A DNA stretch of 64,000 nucleotides, from contig NZ_OUMZ01000006.1 of assembly GCF_900327775.1 (NCBI RefSeq), forward strand, positions 186,001-250,000, given 5' to 3'. The position numbers and the translations under genes were made by a program. Every line of letters begins with the position of its first letter. Position 1 is the first letter of the stretch. This stretch comes from Roseovarius sp. EL26 (GTDB taxonomy: Bacteria > Pseudomonadota > Alphaproteobacteria > Rhodobacterales > Rhodobacteraceae). The notes beneath the pieces are model-generated. The model ran no database searches. It worked only from the letters and a program-made list of their open reading frames with translations, and had not been told where the DNA came from. Of this stretch, positions 55,067 through 63,994 are shown piece by piece.

Positions 55067-55861
55067 CTACTTTCCCAACAAATATGGTGTGAGCAACGAA
55101 AACAGCTCGGCCTGCGAGGAAATCATACATTTCTTGTAAAGCTGTTTGCGGATGACCTTCACTGTTTGAGGGCTGATCCCGAGGGTCAAACCTATGGAAA
55201 CCGACGAATGCCCTTTCAGGATCATGAAGGCGATTTCGGATTGGCGAGGACTTAGTGCGATGTCTTTTTCTGCCACTAACCGCTCGCGTAGCGTTTCTGG
55301 TACCGGTTCGGAACTGGTGGTTTTCGTGGATTGCAGGTCGTGCCATTGCTGTTTCGATAGCGCGGTCACGATTGGCGCGAGTGCGCGGGCTTGCGCTATC
55401 GCTTTTGTTGAGAATTTACGCTTTGAGGAGGCATCGCGTCCAATACATATGGTGACTGACACACCATCAGCAGGTTGCACAAAATAGATCAGTTCATCCA
55501 CCAGCGTGGTGCGCCCGTAGTAGGCGGCAAAAAACTCGGTTCGTTGAAAGTGATCGGGGGCGATGTCTTTGTAACGGTACAGATCTTCGTTCGCGTCATT
55601 GAGATGCAAGGCATGAGCCGGGTCCAACAGATAAGCACCTCGGACATATTCGCTTTCCAACCTCTCAAAAACGCGTCTTACATTTGTATGTGAGAAAAAT
55701 ACCTCGGGTTTACGATCCTGAAAAAACGCGATGATGGTGATGTTATCAATGGCGCAGTTGCCCTGCAGCCAATGATACAAAGCTGGCGCAAAGTCGCTGG
55801 TGCCTAGGGCATTGATTGTATCGCCAAGCGCCTTGGAGGTGGTCTCATCCGTCATCATCAT
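55067..55861 (-). CDS. LuxR-family transcriptional regulator
   Basis: A 264-residue protein. The C-terminal GerE/LuxR helix-turn-helix is ALSPRQSEIAFMILKGHSSVSIGLTLG, then SPQTVKVIRKQLYKKC; note this is read across a short turn near residue 225. The N-terminal ~190 residues do not show an evident autoinducer-binding signature. It is divergent from the TMADH-like operon with 120 bp between starts, making that operon the likely target. Confidence 0.85.
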   Translation of the reverse strand: MMMTDETTSKALGDTINALGTSDFAPALYHWLQGNCAIDNITIIAFFQDRKPEVFFSHTNVRRVFERLESEYVRGAYLLDPAHALHLNDANEDLYRYKDIAPDHFQRTEFFAAYYGRTTLVDELIYFVQPADGVSVTICIGRDASSKRKFSTKAIAQARALAPIVTALSKQQWHDLQSTKTTSSEPVPETLRERLVAEKDIALSPRQSEIAFMILKGHSSVSIGLTLGISPQTVKVIRKQLYKKCMISSQAELFSLLTPYLLGK

Positions 55862-55981
55862 ACCTCTCTGGGGGTATATACCCCTTTATGGCGCGTTAGT
55901 AGAATACTTTAAGTAAAAAAAGTGGTATGCGATCAGATTGCGCGCCCGCTATCAAGCCAAGCACCGAAGGGAGAGCATATC

Positions 55982-58051
55982 ATGCGCGACCCACGTTATG
56001 ATATTCTATTTGAACCGATCAAACTCGGGCCTCACACCGCCAAAAACCGTTTCTATCAAGTGCCACATTGCAATGGCGGAGGATATCGTGACCCATCGGC
56101 TGCGGCTGCCATGCGTGGCATCAAAGCTGAAGGTGGCTGGGGTGTGATCTTTACCGAGCAGTGCGAGATGCACCACACTTCGGAAATCACTCCGTTTATT
56201 GAATTGCGCCTGTGGGAAGACAAAGACATCCCGCAATTGCGTAAGATGTCCGAAAAAATGAAAACTCATGGCGCTCTGGCGGGCATCCAGCTGGCTTATT
56301 CAGGTATCAATGGTCCCAACCTTTATACCAAAGAAGTGCCGCTTGCCCCGTCGGCCTTGCCGATCCGAACCTTTACCAATGATCCGGTGCAGGCGCGCGC
56401 TTTGTCGAAATCAGAGATCAAGGATCTGCGCCGTTGGTTCGTGAACGCAGCGAAACGCTCAAAAGAAGCAGGCTTTGACCTGATTAACCTCTACGGCGCA
56501 CATGGCTTTGGTATTTTTCAACACTTCCTCAGCCGGGCAACCAACCACCGGACTGATGAGTATGGCGGCTCACTGGAAAACCGCTCGCGCTTTGCCAATG
56601 AAGTGATTGCGGACATCAAGGATGCCGTAGGCGACACAATCGCCATCGCGCTGCGGGTTTCGTTGGATGAAACCATCGGTGATCTGGGTTTTTCCAATGC
56701 CGAAGTACGCGAATTTGTCGAAATGAACCGCAACCTGCCTGATATTTGGGATCTGGCCCAGGGTACATGGGAAGACTGTTCCGGCCCCAGCCGCTTCAAA
56801 GGGGAGGCCGCACAAGAGGAACTGGTCCGCGGCATTCACGATCTGACGGATAAGCCAATTGTGGGCGTGGGCCGTTTCACTTCACCCGATGTCATGGTCA
56901 AGATGATCAAATCTGGCACGCTGGATATGATCGGCTGCGCGCGCCCGTCGATTGCAGATCCATTTATTCCAAAGAAAATCGATGAAGGCCGGGTCGAAGA
57001 TATCCGTGAATGTATTGGCTGCAACATCTGCATTACTGGTGACATGACCATGTCGATCAGCCGCTGCACTCAGAACCCCACCTTTATGGAAGAATGGCGC
57101 AAAGGCTGGCATCCCGAGACCATGAATGCCAAAGGCAGCAGTGAGAATGTGCTGATCGTTGGTTCTGGCCCGGCGGGACTTGAGGCAGCCTGGGCGCTTT
57201 CGCGTCGTGGCTATGATGTCGCGATTGCCGAGGCCAAGACCGAGATTGGCGGGCGCGTCACCCGCGAGCGTAAACTGCCCGGCCTGTCGGCCTGGGGGCG
57301 GGTGGCAGATTACCGTGAATATCAGCTGCAACAACGTCCAAACGTGGACATCTATTTCGACAGCGAGTTGGATGCCGACAGCATTCTGGAGTTCGGGTTT
57401 GAAAACGTGGCCATTGCAACGGGCGCAACATGGCGCCGGGATGGTGTCTCGCGTCAGCACGTTGTGCCGATGCCAATCGATGCCGGTACAAAGATCTACA
57501 CCCCTGACGATTTGATGGATGGCACCGTGCCCGAAGGCAACGTCGTAGTCTATGATGATGATCACTATTACATGGGCGGTGTGTTGGCTGAATTGCTTGC
57601 CAAGGCGGGTGCCAAGGTAACACTGATTACGCCCTCGGCTTTTGTCTCGGATTGGACCAACAACACGCTCGAGCAAGCCACTATTCATGCCAAACTGGTC
57701 GAAATTGGGGTTGAGATTGTTCTCAATCGTGGTGTTGCACAGATCGCGACGGACCACGTTGTTAGCGATTGCGTTTATACCGGCCGCACACAAGACTTTG
57801 CTGCCGATGCTGTTGTCATGGTGGCGTCACGCACAGGCAATGATACTGTGTACAATGACCTGAAATCGCGCGAAGCTGACTGGGCGGATGCGGGTATCAA
57901 ATCGGTCAAAATGTTTGGCGATGCCGAGGCCCCCGGCCCAATCGCATGGTCGACCTACGCTGGTCACCGCTATGCGCGAGAGCTGGATGGAGGCGACATT
58001 GGTGATGCTCTGCCGTTCCGCCGTGAGATTACCGAATTGGCGGTGGACTGA
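55982..58051 (+). CDS. Trimethylamine dehydrogenase-like FMN/[4Fe-4S] flavoprotein
   Basis: A 689-residue enzyme with a TIM-barrel FMN domain, an iron-sulfur site and an FAD/NAD-like domain. FYQVPHC has Cys at residue 30, exactly where TMADH attaches FMN covalently. VYGAHGF-like and TDEYGGSLENR are barrel signatures. CIGCNICITGDMTMSISRC gives the [4Fe-4S] ligands, and LIVGSGPAGLEAAWALSRRG starts the ADP-binding domain. Relatives demethylate trimethylamine, dimethylamine, dimethylglycine or N-methylproline. The ATG at 55982 has GGGAGAG upstream. It leads the operon with an ArgE-like deacetylase and a polyamine-type importer; the substrate may be a methylated amine brought in by that importer. 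Confidence 0.9.
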   Translation: MRDPRYDILFEPIKLGPHTAKNRFYQVPHCNGGGYRDPSAAAAMRGIKAEGGWGVIFTEQCEMHHTSEITPFIELRLWEDKDIPQLRKMSEKMKTHGALAGIQLAYSGINGPNLYTKEVPLAPSALPIRTFTNDPVQARALSKSEIKDLRRWFVNAAKRSKEAGFDLINLYGAHGFGIFQHFLSRATNHRTDEYGGSLENRSRFANEVIADIKDAVGDTIAIALRVSLDETIGDLGFSNAEVREFVEMNRNLPDIWDLAQGTWEDCSGPSRFKGEAAQEELVRGIHDLTDKPIVGVGRFTSPDVMVKMIKSGTLDMIGCARPSIADPFIPKKIDEGRVEDIRECIGCNICITGDMTMSISRCTQNPTFMEEWRKGWHPETMNAKGSSENVLIVGSGPAGLEAAWALSRRGYDVAIAEAKTEIGGRVTRERKLPGLSAWGRVADYREYQLQQRPNVDIYFDSELDADSILEFGFENVAIATGATWRRDGVSRQHVVPMPIDAGTKIYTPDDLMDGTVPEGNVVVYDDDHYYMGGVLAELLAKAGAKVTLITPSAFVSDWTNNTLEQATIHAKLVEIGVEIVLNRGVAQIATDHVVSDCVYTGRTQDFAADAVVMVASRTGNDTVYNDLKSREADWADAGIKSVKMFGDAEAPGPIAWSTYAGHRYARELDGGDIGDALPFRREITELAVD

Positions 58052-58075
58052 CGTGGTGCAATAGATAGCGGTAGA

Positions 58076-59236
58076 ATGACCATGACCCAGACCCTCGATA
58101 TTCTTGACCGGTTGATCGGTTTCAACACCATCAGCGCAAACTCGAACCTCGATATCATTGCATATATCGAAGAGTTTCTGTGTGCTCGAGGGTTTGAGGT
58201 CACCCATGTCCCAGATGAAACCGGGCAAAAGGCTGGGCTCTATGCGGTTTTAGGGCCTGCGGCGAATGGTGCAGGCGTGATGCTTTCGGCGCACACTGAT
58301 GTGGTGCCAGTCGCAGGACAAGATTGGAGCAAGGATCCCTTCAAGCTCACACGTGAAGGGGGTCGCCTGTATGGTCGGGGCACCACCGACATGAAAGGCT
58401 ACGTGGCCAGCGTCATGGCGCTAGCGGATCGGGCATCTAAAACCCAGTTGAATGAGCCGCTGAAGATTGCCTTTTCTTATGACGAGGAAGTCGGCTGCGT
58501 CGGTATCAAGAAAATGATCGATCGGTTGGAGTCTTCGATTGGCCTGCCGCGCGTCTGTTTTGTCGGTGAGCCGACCGAGATGCAGGTCGCCATCGGTCAC
58601 AAGGGCAAGGCCGCCTTGCGCGCAACCTGCCACGGCCAAGCCGGGCATTCAGCCCTTGCACCTCAGTTCCTCAATGCCCTGCATCTGGCCACAGACTTTG
58701 TCGGTGAATTACGCGATTTTCAGGCGGATTTGGCTCGAAATGGCGCGCATGATGCGGCGTATGGCGTGCCGTATTCAACCATCCATGTGGGCAAACTGTC
58801 GGGTGGAACCGCCCTCAATATCGTGCCGGATACGGCGATTATTGATTTTGAATATCGCCATCTGGCCGCCGATAAGCCCGCCGATATTCTGGCCAGGGTC
58901 ATGGAAGCTGCCGAACGTGTCTCCTGCCAGCGGCAGGCCGCGTTCCCCGATGCGAAAATCGATGTGGAACAATACAACGATTATCCAGGTTTGGATGTGG
59001 CCGCTGAGGCCGCGATTGTGCCGTATGCCCAGAAACTGGCGCAGACCAATTCGGTTACCAAAGTCGCCTTTGGTACCGAGGCGGGGTATTTCGATGGCTT
59101 AGGTATTCCCACTGTGGTCTGCGGACCCGGCTCGATGGAAGGGCAGGGCCATAAGCCGGATGAATACATCACCCTGGAACAACTGAACGTCTGTGACGCG
59201 ATGATGGATCGCATCCTGCAGGATTTGAAGGGGTAA
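58076..59236 (+). CDS. argE: Acetylornithine deacetylase-family (ArgE, M20) hydrolase
   Basis: A 386-residue dinuclear metal hydrolase. LSAHTDVVPVAGQDW (metal His/Asp), GRGTTDMKGYVAS (bridging Asp), YDEEVGCVGIKKM (catalytic Glu) and GQAGHSALAP are the ArgE pattern; FGTEAGYFDGLGIPTVVCGPGS is the C-terminal metal His region. Besides acetylornithine it may cut another N-acyl amine made or imported by this operon, since roseobacters usually use ArgJ for arginine. Start at 58076 or the ATG two codons later. Confidence 0.85.
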   Translation: MTMTQTLDILDRLIGFNTISANSNLDIIAYIEEFLCARGFEVTHVPDETGQKAGLYAVLGPAANGAGVMLSAHTDVVPVAGQDWSKDPFKLTREGGRLYGRGTTDMKGYVASVMALADRASKTQLNEPLKIAFSYDEEVGCVGIKKMIDRLESSIGLPRVCFVGEPTEMQVAIGHKGKAALRATCHGQAGHSALAPQFLNALHLATDFVGELRDFQADLARNGAHDAAYGVPYSTIHVGKLSGGTALNIVPDTAIIDFEYRHLAADKPADILARVMEAAERVSCQRQAAFPDAKIDVEQYNDYPGLDVAAEAAIVPYAQKLAQTNSVTKVAFGTEAGYFDGLGIPTVVCGPGSMEGQGHKPDEYITLEQLNVCDAMMDRILQDLKG

Positions 59237-59243
59237 ACGGCGG

Positions 59244-59720
59244 ATGCTGGAAGAGCTCTTCATATACGATGCAATCGGGTTGATCGGCTCGATGATCATC
59301 GTGATTGCTTATTATCTGGCGGCGCGCGGCATTCTTCCGGCGGATCAGAGCCATTTCAACCTGATCAACATTATTGGCGGTGGGCTGGTGATGGCCTCAC
59401 TTTTGGTACGCCCCGATCTGGGGGTCATCGTGATCGAGGTGATGTTCCTGCTGATCGCCGTGCTGGCCATTTTCCGCAATTGGCGGGCGCAGCGGGGCAT
59501 ACCTCTAATGTGTTATTCAAACGAAAGGCAATACCGAATAGGGGTTATGAAAGGGAGAGCCTGTGATGAGGCCGCAGCCCAGGCTGCCACCGCTACCCGC
59601 ATCCAAGATGTGCTGAGTGCCCAAGACAATCACAGACCCAGCGGAACGAAACGGAACGACACGACCAAACCGGCGCAGCCGTGTTTAAGCATTACCTTAT
59701 GCAAAACACCATTAGCTTAG
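59244..59720 (+). CDS. CBU_0592-family small membrane protein, with an odd C-terminal extension
   Basis: Residues 1-80 have three hydrophobic segments (AIGLIGSMIIVIAYYLAARG, INIIGGGLVMASLLV, VIVIEVMFLLIAVLAIF) and match the CBU_0592 membrane domain. Such proteins normally end soon after the RNW segment. Here the frame runs another ~75 residues of Cys/Arg/Thr-rich sequence without family resemblance, which looks like noncoding DNA read through after a lost stop or frameshift. It follows the deacetylase by 7 bp. Role unknown. Confidence 0.7.
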   Translation: MLEELFIYDAIGLIGSMIIVIAYYLAARGILPADQSHFNLINIIGGGLVMASLLVRPDLGVIVIEVMFLLIAVLAIFRNWRAQRGIPLMCYSNERQYRIGVMKGRACDEAAAQAATATRIQDVLSAQDNHRPSGTKRNDTTKPAQPCLSITLCKTPLA

Positions 59721-59815
59721 GTTTTACCTAAGTAAGGCTGAGGAACTCAATTCTTATCGCAAGAACATGGTTTCACTATGCTGGTTTAAGCGAATAGGGA
59801 TTAAGGGAGGCGCAT

Positions 59816-60907
59816 TTGTCGGATACTCGGGAAAACGCAATCGATGTGCGCGAGGCGGTCAAACGCTATGGCGATTTCACAGCGTTGAAAACCATTTCGC
59901 TGTCCATCAAGGACAACGAGTTTTTCACACTGTTGGGACCATCGGGATGCGGTAAAACAACGCTTTTGCGTATGATCGCAGGCTTTGAGAATGTCACCGA
60001 AGGAGAGATCTTCCTTTACGGTGAAGAAATCGAAAATCTGCCACCTTACAAACGGCCGGTGAACACTGTTTTCCAGAACTATGCGCTGTTTCCGCATATG
60101 ACGATTCTGGACAACGTCGCCTTCGGTTTGGAAATGCGCGGTAGTTCCAAATCAGACGCCCGCAAAAGGGCGGGTGAGGTTTTGGAGCTGGTACAGCTTT
60201 CACAATTTGCTGCCCGTAAACCATCACAGCTCTCTGGTGGGCAGCAACAACGTGTGGCGCTGGCGCGTGCGCTGGCGCCACAGCCCAAAGTTCTGCTGTT
60301 GGATGAACCACTATCTGCGCTTGACCTAAAGCTGCGTAAGGCGATGCAGATCGAGCTTAAGCATTTGCAACGGGAAACTGGGATTACCTTCATTTTCGTG
60401 ACTCACGATCAGGAAGAAGCACTAACCATGTCAGACCGCATCGCGGTCATGTCAGCCGGTGAGTTACAGCAACTTGGCGAAGCGCGTGACATATACGAAC
60501 GCCCGCGCAACATGTTTGTTGCCGACTTCATTGGTGAAACCAACCTGCTTGAGGTCTCTGTCGATAAAATCGAACATGGGCGCGCTATTTGTCATCTGGG
60601 AGGGGGGCATGAGCTGACTTGCAATGCGGTCGATGAAATCGGCGCGGGCTCGACGGTTCACATGTCAGTCCGGCCCGAGCGGATGTTCATGTCTGATGCG
60701 CCGACAGAATCTGAAAGCCTTAAGGGTACAGTCAAAGAAAACATCTACATCGGCACGGATCTGTCGACGGTGGTGACACTGGCCGAAGGGCCGGACTTTA
60801 TCGTACGAACATCGAACTCTGACCGTGGCAACAAACGTATCTTTGAACCCGGCAGTGAGATTTACGTCAATATGGAGCAGGGGGCGGGCCGCCTCCTGGT
60901 GGACTGA
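59816..60907 (+). CDS. ABC transporter ATP-binding protein, PotA/PotG type
   Basis: A 363-residue ATPase. Walker A GPSGCGKTTLLRMI, Q-loop VFQNYALFPHM, signature LSGGQQQRVALARAL, Walker B VLLLDEPLSALD, and switch FVTHDQEEALTMSD. The TOBE domain is C-terminal (MSVRPERMFM). The start is TTG, supported by AAGGGAGG 5 bases upstream. The stop overlaps the next ATG (TGATG). It powers the second polyamine-type importer. Confidence 0.95.
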   Translation: MSDTRENAIDVREAVKRYGDFTALKTISLSIKDNEFFTLLGPSGCGKTTLLRMIAGFENVTEGEIFLYGEEIENLPPYKRPVNTVFQNYALFPHMTILDNVAFGLEMRGSSKSDARKRAGEVLELVQLSQFAARKPSQLSGGQQQRVALARALAPQPKVLLLDEPLSALDLKLRKAMQIELKHLQRETGITFIFVTHDQEEALTMSDRIAVMSAGELQQLGEARDIYERPRNMFVADFIGETNLLEVSVDKIEHGRAICHLGGGHELTCNAVDEIGAGSTVHMSVRPERMFMSDAPTESESLKGTVKENIYIGTDLSTVVTLAEGPDFIVRTSNSDRGNKRIFEPGSEIYVNMEQGAGRLLVD

Positions 60908-61836
60908 TGGCCGCGGGTGCAGCAAGCGGCGGCAGCGCAACAACCGACACCTATGCGGAGTCCAAATATTGGCTGTTGATGCCCGCATGGGTCACCATCG
61001 GCATCTTTGTCTTGGCTCCGGTTTTGATGATGCTGGTCTATTCATTCCTGACCAAGGAATTCCGTGGCGGCGTGATCTGGGAGTTCAGCCTTTCAGCATA
61101 TGACCAGTTCTTCTTTGACCGTGGCCTGTTTGGCGACGAAGCGCCCAAGATCGAATGGACTTATATTTCGATCTTCTGGCGCTCAATCTGGCAGGCGGGG
61201 GCGGCAACGCTGTTGAGCCTCTTGATCGGCTTTCCAACGGCTTATTTCATCGCAACACAGCCAGAAAAGTCTCGTCCGATCTGGGTTTTCTTGATCACTA
61301 TCCCTTATTGGGTGAACCTATTGATCCGAACGGTTTCGATGAAATTTCTGTTGCGTGATCAGGGCCCGTTGAATGATTTCCTGCTCAACATCGGGGTCAT
61401 CGACAGCCCGTTGCACATCGTAAATACCAACTTTGCGGTGCAATTGGGTCTGTTTTATTCCTACCTGCCCTTCATGGTGCTGCCAATCTACGCAGCGGTT
61501 GAGCGTTACAATTTCTCGCTCTCCGAGGCGGCGGCGGATCTTTATGCCACCAAATGGATCACCCTACGGCGCATCCTGCTGCCAGCGGTGAAACCGGGCG
61601 TAATAGCGGGCTGCATTCTGGTGTTTGTGCCTTCAATGGGGTCGTTCCTTGCGCCTGACCTTCTGGGCGGGGCCAAGAACTTCATGATCGGCTCATTGAT
61701 CGAAGAACAGTTCAAAGGCAACGCAGGTAACTGGCCCTTTGGGGCAGCGGCATCAATGATTCTGCTGACCATGGTTTTGGTCATCCTAATGATCTTTGCC
61801 CGACAACAGTCCAAAGCCGAGAAAGGAGCAAGTTGA
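60907..61836 (+). CDS. ABC transporter permease, PotB/PotH type
   Basis: A 309-residue inner-membrane protein with about six hydrophobic segments (first at [20 protein letters not shown]). The EAA loop is [22 protein letters not shown]. Coupled to the ATPase (TGATG overlap) and to the second permease (TGATG overlap at 61834-61838). Confidence 0.95.
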   Translation: MAAGAASGGSATTDTYAESKYWLLMPAWVTIGIFVLAPVLMMLVYSFLTKEFRGGVIWEFSLSAYDQFFFDRGLFGDEAPKIEWTYISIFWRSIWQAGAATLLSLLIGFPTAYFIATQPEKSRPIWVFLITIPYWVNLLIRTVSMKFLLRDQGPLNDFLLNIGVIDSPLHIVNTNFAVQLGLFYSYLPFMVLPIYAAVERYNFSLSEAAADLYATKWITLRRILLPAVKPGVIAGCILVFVPSMGSFLAPDLLGGAKNFMIGSLIEEQFKGNAGNWPFGAAASMILLTMVLVILMIFARQQSKAEKGAS

Positions 61837-62645
61837 TGTCAAAAGGTAAATACGATATCAAATCCTTCCCCGGCTTTCGGGCGATCACCCTGCTGTGTCT
61901 GTTCATCCTTTATGCACCATTGCTGGTTGTGACGATCTACAGCTTTAATGCCTCGCAATCCTTGACGGTGTGGGAGGGGTTGAGCCTGCGCTGGTATACG
62001 GATGTCTTTACCGGGCCTGAGTCTGGTAAATTCAAAGTGGCGGCGCGCAACTCGTTCATAATCGCAATTGTCGCAGCCACAACGGCCACGACCATCGCTA
62101 CATTGGCGGCAACGGCCATGGTCCGGGGTGGCAAGTTCCGTTTGCGATCGGTCTCGTTTGGCTTAATCTCCCTGCCACTTATGGTGCCAGAAATCGTGAC
62201 TGCAGTTGCCGTGTTGATCTTCTTCAATTCAATCGGGTTTGAACGTGGTCTGATGACCATCTTGGTCTCGCATATCGCCTTCTGTATTCCTTTTGCTTAC
62301 CTGCCGATCTCGGCTCGGATGCAAGGGATCGAAGACACGTACGAACAGGCTGCGATGGATCTCTATGCCACCAAAAAGCAGGCTTTCACTAAGATCCTGC
62401 TTCCATTGATGATGCCGGGGATTATCTCGGGCTTCCTGCTGGCCTTTATCGTCAGCTTGGATGACTTCATCATCACCAACTTTGTCAAAGGTGCAGGGGT
62501 CGAAACCCTTCCGACTGCGATCTTTGGCTCGGTCAAACAGGGCCTCAAGCCCAATGTCATGGCGATTTCGACCATGCTGCTGAGCGTGTCCATTGTGATG
62601 GTCACCATCAGCTATTTCGTCAGCAAATCGGACAACACCAAATAA
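61836..62645 (+). CDS. ABC transporter permease, PotC/PotI type
   Basis: A 269-residue permease of normal length with six hydrophobic segments and EAA loop [21 protein letters not shown]. The ATG at 61836 with AAAGGAG upstream is preferred to a TTG one codon earlier. Unlike its counterpart in the first importer, it has no C-terminal extension, so the tail there is not a general feature of the family. Confidence 0.95.
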   Translation: MSKGKYDIKSFPGFRAITLLCLFILYAPLLVVTIYSFNASQSLTVWEGLSLRWYTDVFTGPESGKFKVAARNSFIIAIVAATTATTIATLAATAMVRGGKFRLRSVSFGLISLPLMVPEIVTAVAVLIFFNSIGFERGLMTILVSHIAFCIPFAYLPISARMQGIEDTYEQAAMDLYATKKQAFTKILLPLMMPGIISGFLLAFIVSLDDFIITNFVKGAGVETLPTAIFGSVKQGLKPNVMAISTMLLSVSIVMVTISYFVSKSDNTK

Positions 62646-62664
62646 CCAACAGATGGAGAGAACA

Positions 62665-63702
62665 ATGAAAAACCTACTGAAAACAAGCGTTGCCTCGCTT
62701 GCCCTGATTACGGGCGCCAACGCTGCCGTCGCCGAAGGCCAACTGGTGATCTATCACTGGTTTGAGTACATGCCACAAGAGTTGCTGGATCAGTTCACAG
62801 CCGAAACCGGCATCGAGGTGACCATGGACACCTACGATTCAAACGAGGCGATGCTGGCTTCATTGAAGGCTGGTGCTATCGGTACCTATGACGTCGCTGT
62901 TCCCGGCGACTATATGGTCTCGATTATGGCGGGCGAAGGCATGCTGGACACTATCGGTGATGGCGAGCTGCAAAACAAAGGTAATATCGCCCCTGACTGG
63001 GCCGACCCCAGCTTTGACCCTGGTCGCAAGCATTCAATTCCTTATCAGTGGGGTTCCACCGCCTTTGCCGTGGACACTGCAAAATATACTGGTGACATCA
63101 ACACCACCGACATCCTGTTCAACACGCCCGAAGAGTTGTCAGGTAAGGTGAATGTTCTGGATAGTCAGGGTGAAGTGACGGCTTTGGCCTCACTGCACAT
63201 GGGCATTCCACAATGTTCCACAGACCGCGAGCAACTCAAGGCCCTGAACGAGATGTTGCAAAACGCCAAGGTGCATTGGGCTTCGTTCAACTCGGATACT
63301 GCCAAGGAGGTTTTGGTCTCGGGCGACGTGGCCGCTGGCATGATCTATGATGGCTTCGCCGCCAAGGCCCGTGCCGAGCTGGGTAGCCTGCAATATGCCT
63401 TCCCGAAAGAGGGTTATGTGGCATGGATGGACAACGTTGTCCTGCTCAAAGACGCACCAAACCGCGACAGCGCGATCAAGTTCATGGACTTCCTGCTGGA
63501 GCCTGAAAACATCGCGGCGGTTTCCAACTTTGCTCGCTATAACAATGGCCTGAACGGCGTGTCAGAATTCCTTGATGCCGACCTGTTGGCCCAGCCTGAG
63601 AACAACCCGCCAGCTGAGGCCGGTACACCAGCCTTTGTTGAAGTTTGCAATGAGGAAACGCAGGCGGTTTATGATCAGATCTGGACCAACCTGAAGAAGT
63701 AA
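62665..63702 (+). CDS. Extracellular solute-binding protein, PotD/PotF type
   Basis: A 345-residue binding protein with a Sec-type signal (MKNLLKTSVASLALITGANA, cleavage likely after AVA). The mature part starts EGQLVIYHWFEYMPQELLDQF, and ETGIEVTMDTYDSNEAMLASL follows, typical of putrescine/spermidine binding proteins. The ATG at 62665 follows GGAGAG; an ATG at 62653 lies in that ribosome-binding site. Last gene of the importer operon, followed by a strong terminator. The Sec signal contrasts with the Tat signal of the first importer's binding protein. Confidence 0.94.
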   Translation: MKNLLKTSVASLALITGANAAVAEGQLVIYHWFEYMPQELLDQFTAETGIEVTMDTYDSNEAMLASLKAGAIGTYDVAVPGDYMVSIMAGEGMLDTIGDGELQNKGNIAPDWADPSFDPGRKHSIPYQWGSTAFAVDTAKYTGDINTTDILFNTPEELSGKVNVLDSQGEVTALASLHMGIPQCSTDREQLKALNEMLQNAKVHWASFNSDTAKEVLVSGDVAAGMIYDGFAAKARAELGSLQYAFPKEGYVAWMDNVVLLKDAPNRDSAIKFMDFLLEPENIAAVSNFARYNNGLNGVSEFLDADLLAQPENNPPAEAGTPAFVEVCNEETQAVYDQIWTNLKK

Positions 63703-63710
63703 ACATTTTG

Positions 63711-63743
63711 AATGGTCGTGGGGAAACCTGCGGCCATTTTCTT
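63711..63743 (+). terminator. Rho-independent terminator
   Basis: A 12-bp stem (AATGGTCGTGGG / CCTGCGGCCATT, with three G-U pairs) closed by a GAAA tetraloop and followed by TTTTCTT, 8 bp after the binding-protein stop. Confidence 0.88.
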
Positions 63744-63760
63744 ATCTGCCGGAGGTCGAA

Positions 63761-63905
63761 TTGGAAACGATCTACACCGAAAAGCACAAGCTGCGCGATT
63801 CCAAAACCGAACTGTTTGGCGGGCGAGTCGGCTGTGCCGCACGAACAGCTCAGCAGCGCCGATTGTGCCCTGAGCCGGGTGCAAATCAAGAACCTCGGCC
63901 CGGTG
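63761..63905 (+). pseudogene. Frameshifted remnant resembling acetylpolyamine amidohydrolase (AphA)
   Basis: A GGAGG site 5 bases before a TTG leads into METIYTEKHKLRD, then KTELFGG, the usual N-terminus of class II deacetylase-like acetylpolyamine amidohydrolases. One extra base at about 63821 breaks the frame; in the next frame the likeness continues as ESAVPHEQ, LSRVQIKNLGPV. After that the similarity stops and a hairpin follows, so only about 48 of roughly 340 codons remain. The identification rests on recalled family sequence. An acetylpolyamine deacetylase beside a polyamine importer would make sense of the original function. Confidence 0.6.
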
Positions 63906-63966
63906 TCCACGCTTAATGTGCCGCGGCTCACGGAAAGAAGTTTATCTCTGTTCGCGAGAACGACCT

Positions 63967-63994
63967 GCCCGGGCCTAGTGGTCCGGGCTATTTT
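63967..63994 (+). terminator. Possible terminator at the window end
   Basis: GCCCGGGCC pairs with GGTCCGGGC (one mismatch) around loop TAGT, followed by TATTTTG. It may be the surviving terminator of the deleted deacetylase gene. Confidence 0.6.

Noticed and set aside
56882..57793. 303-codon minus-strand open frame
   Set aside because: Antisense to the TMADH-like gene, whose motifs are convincing; composition is Arg/His-rich like other shadows.
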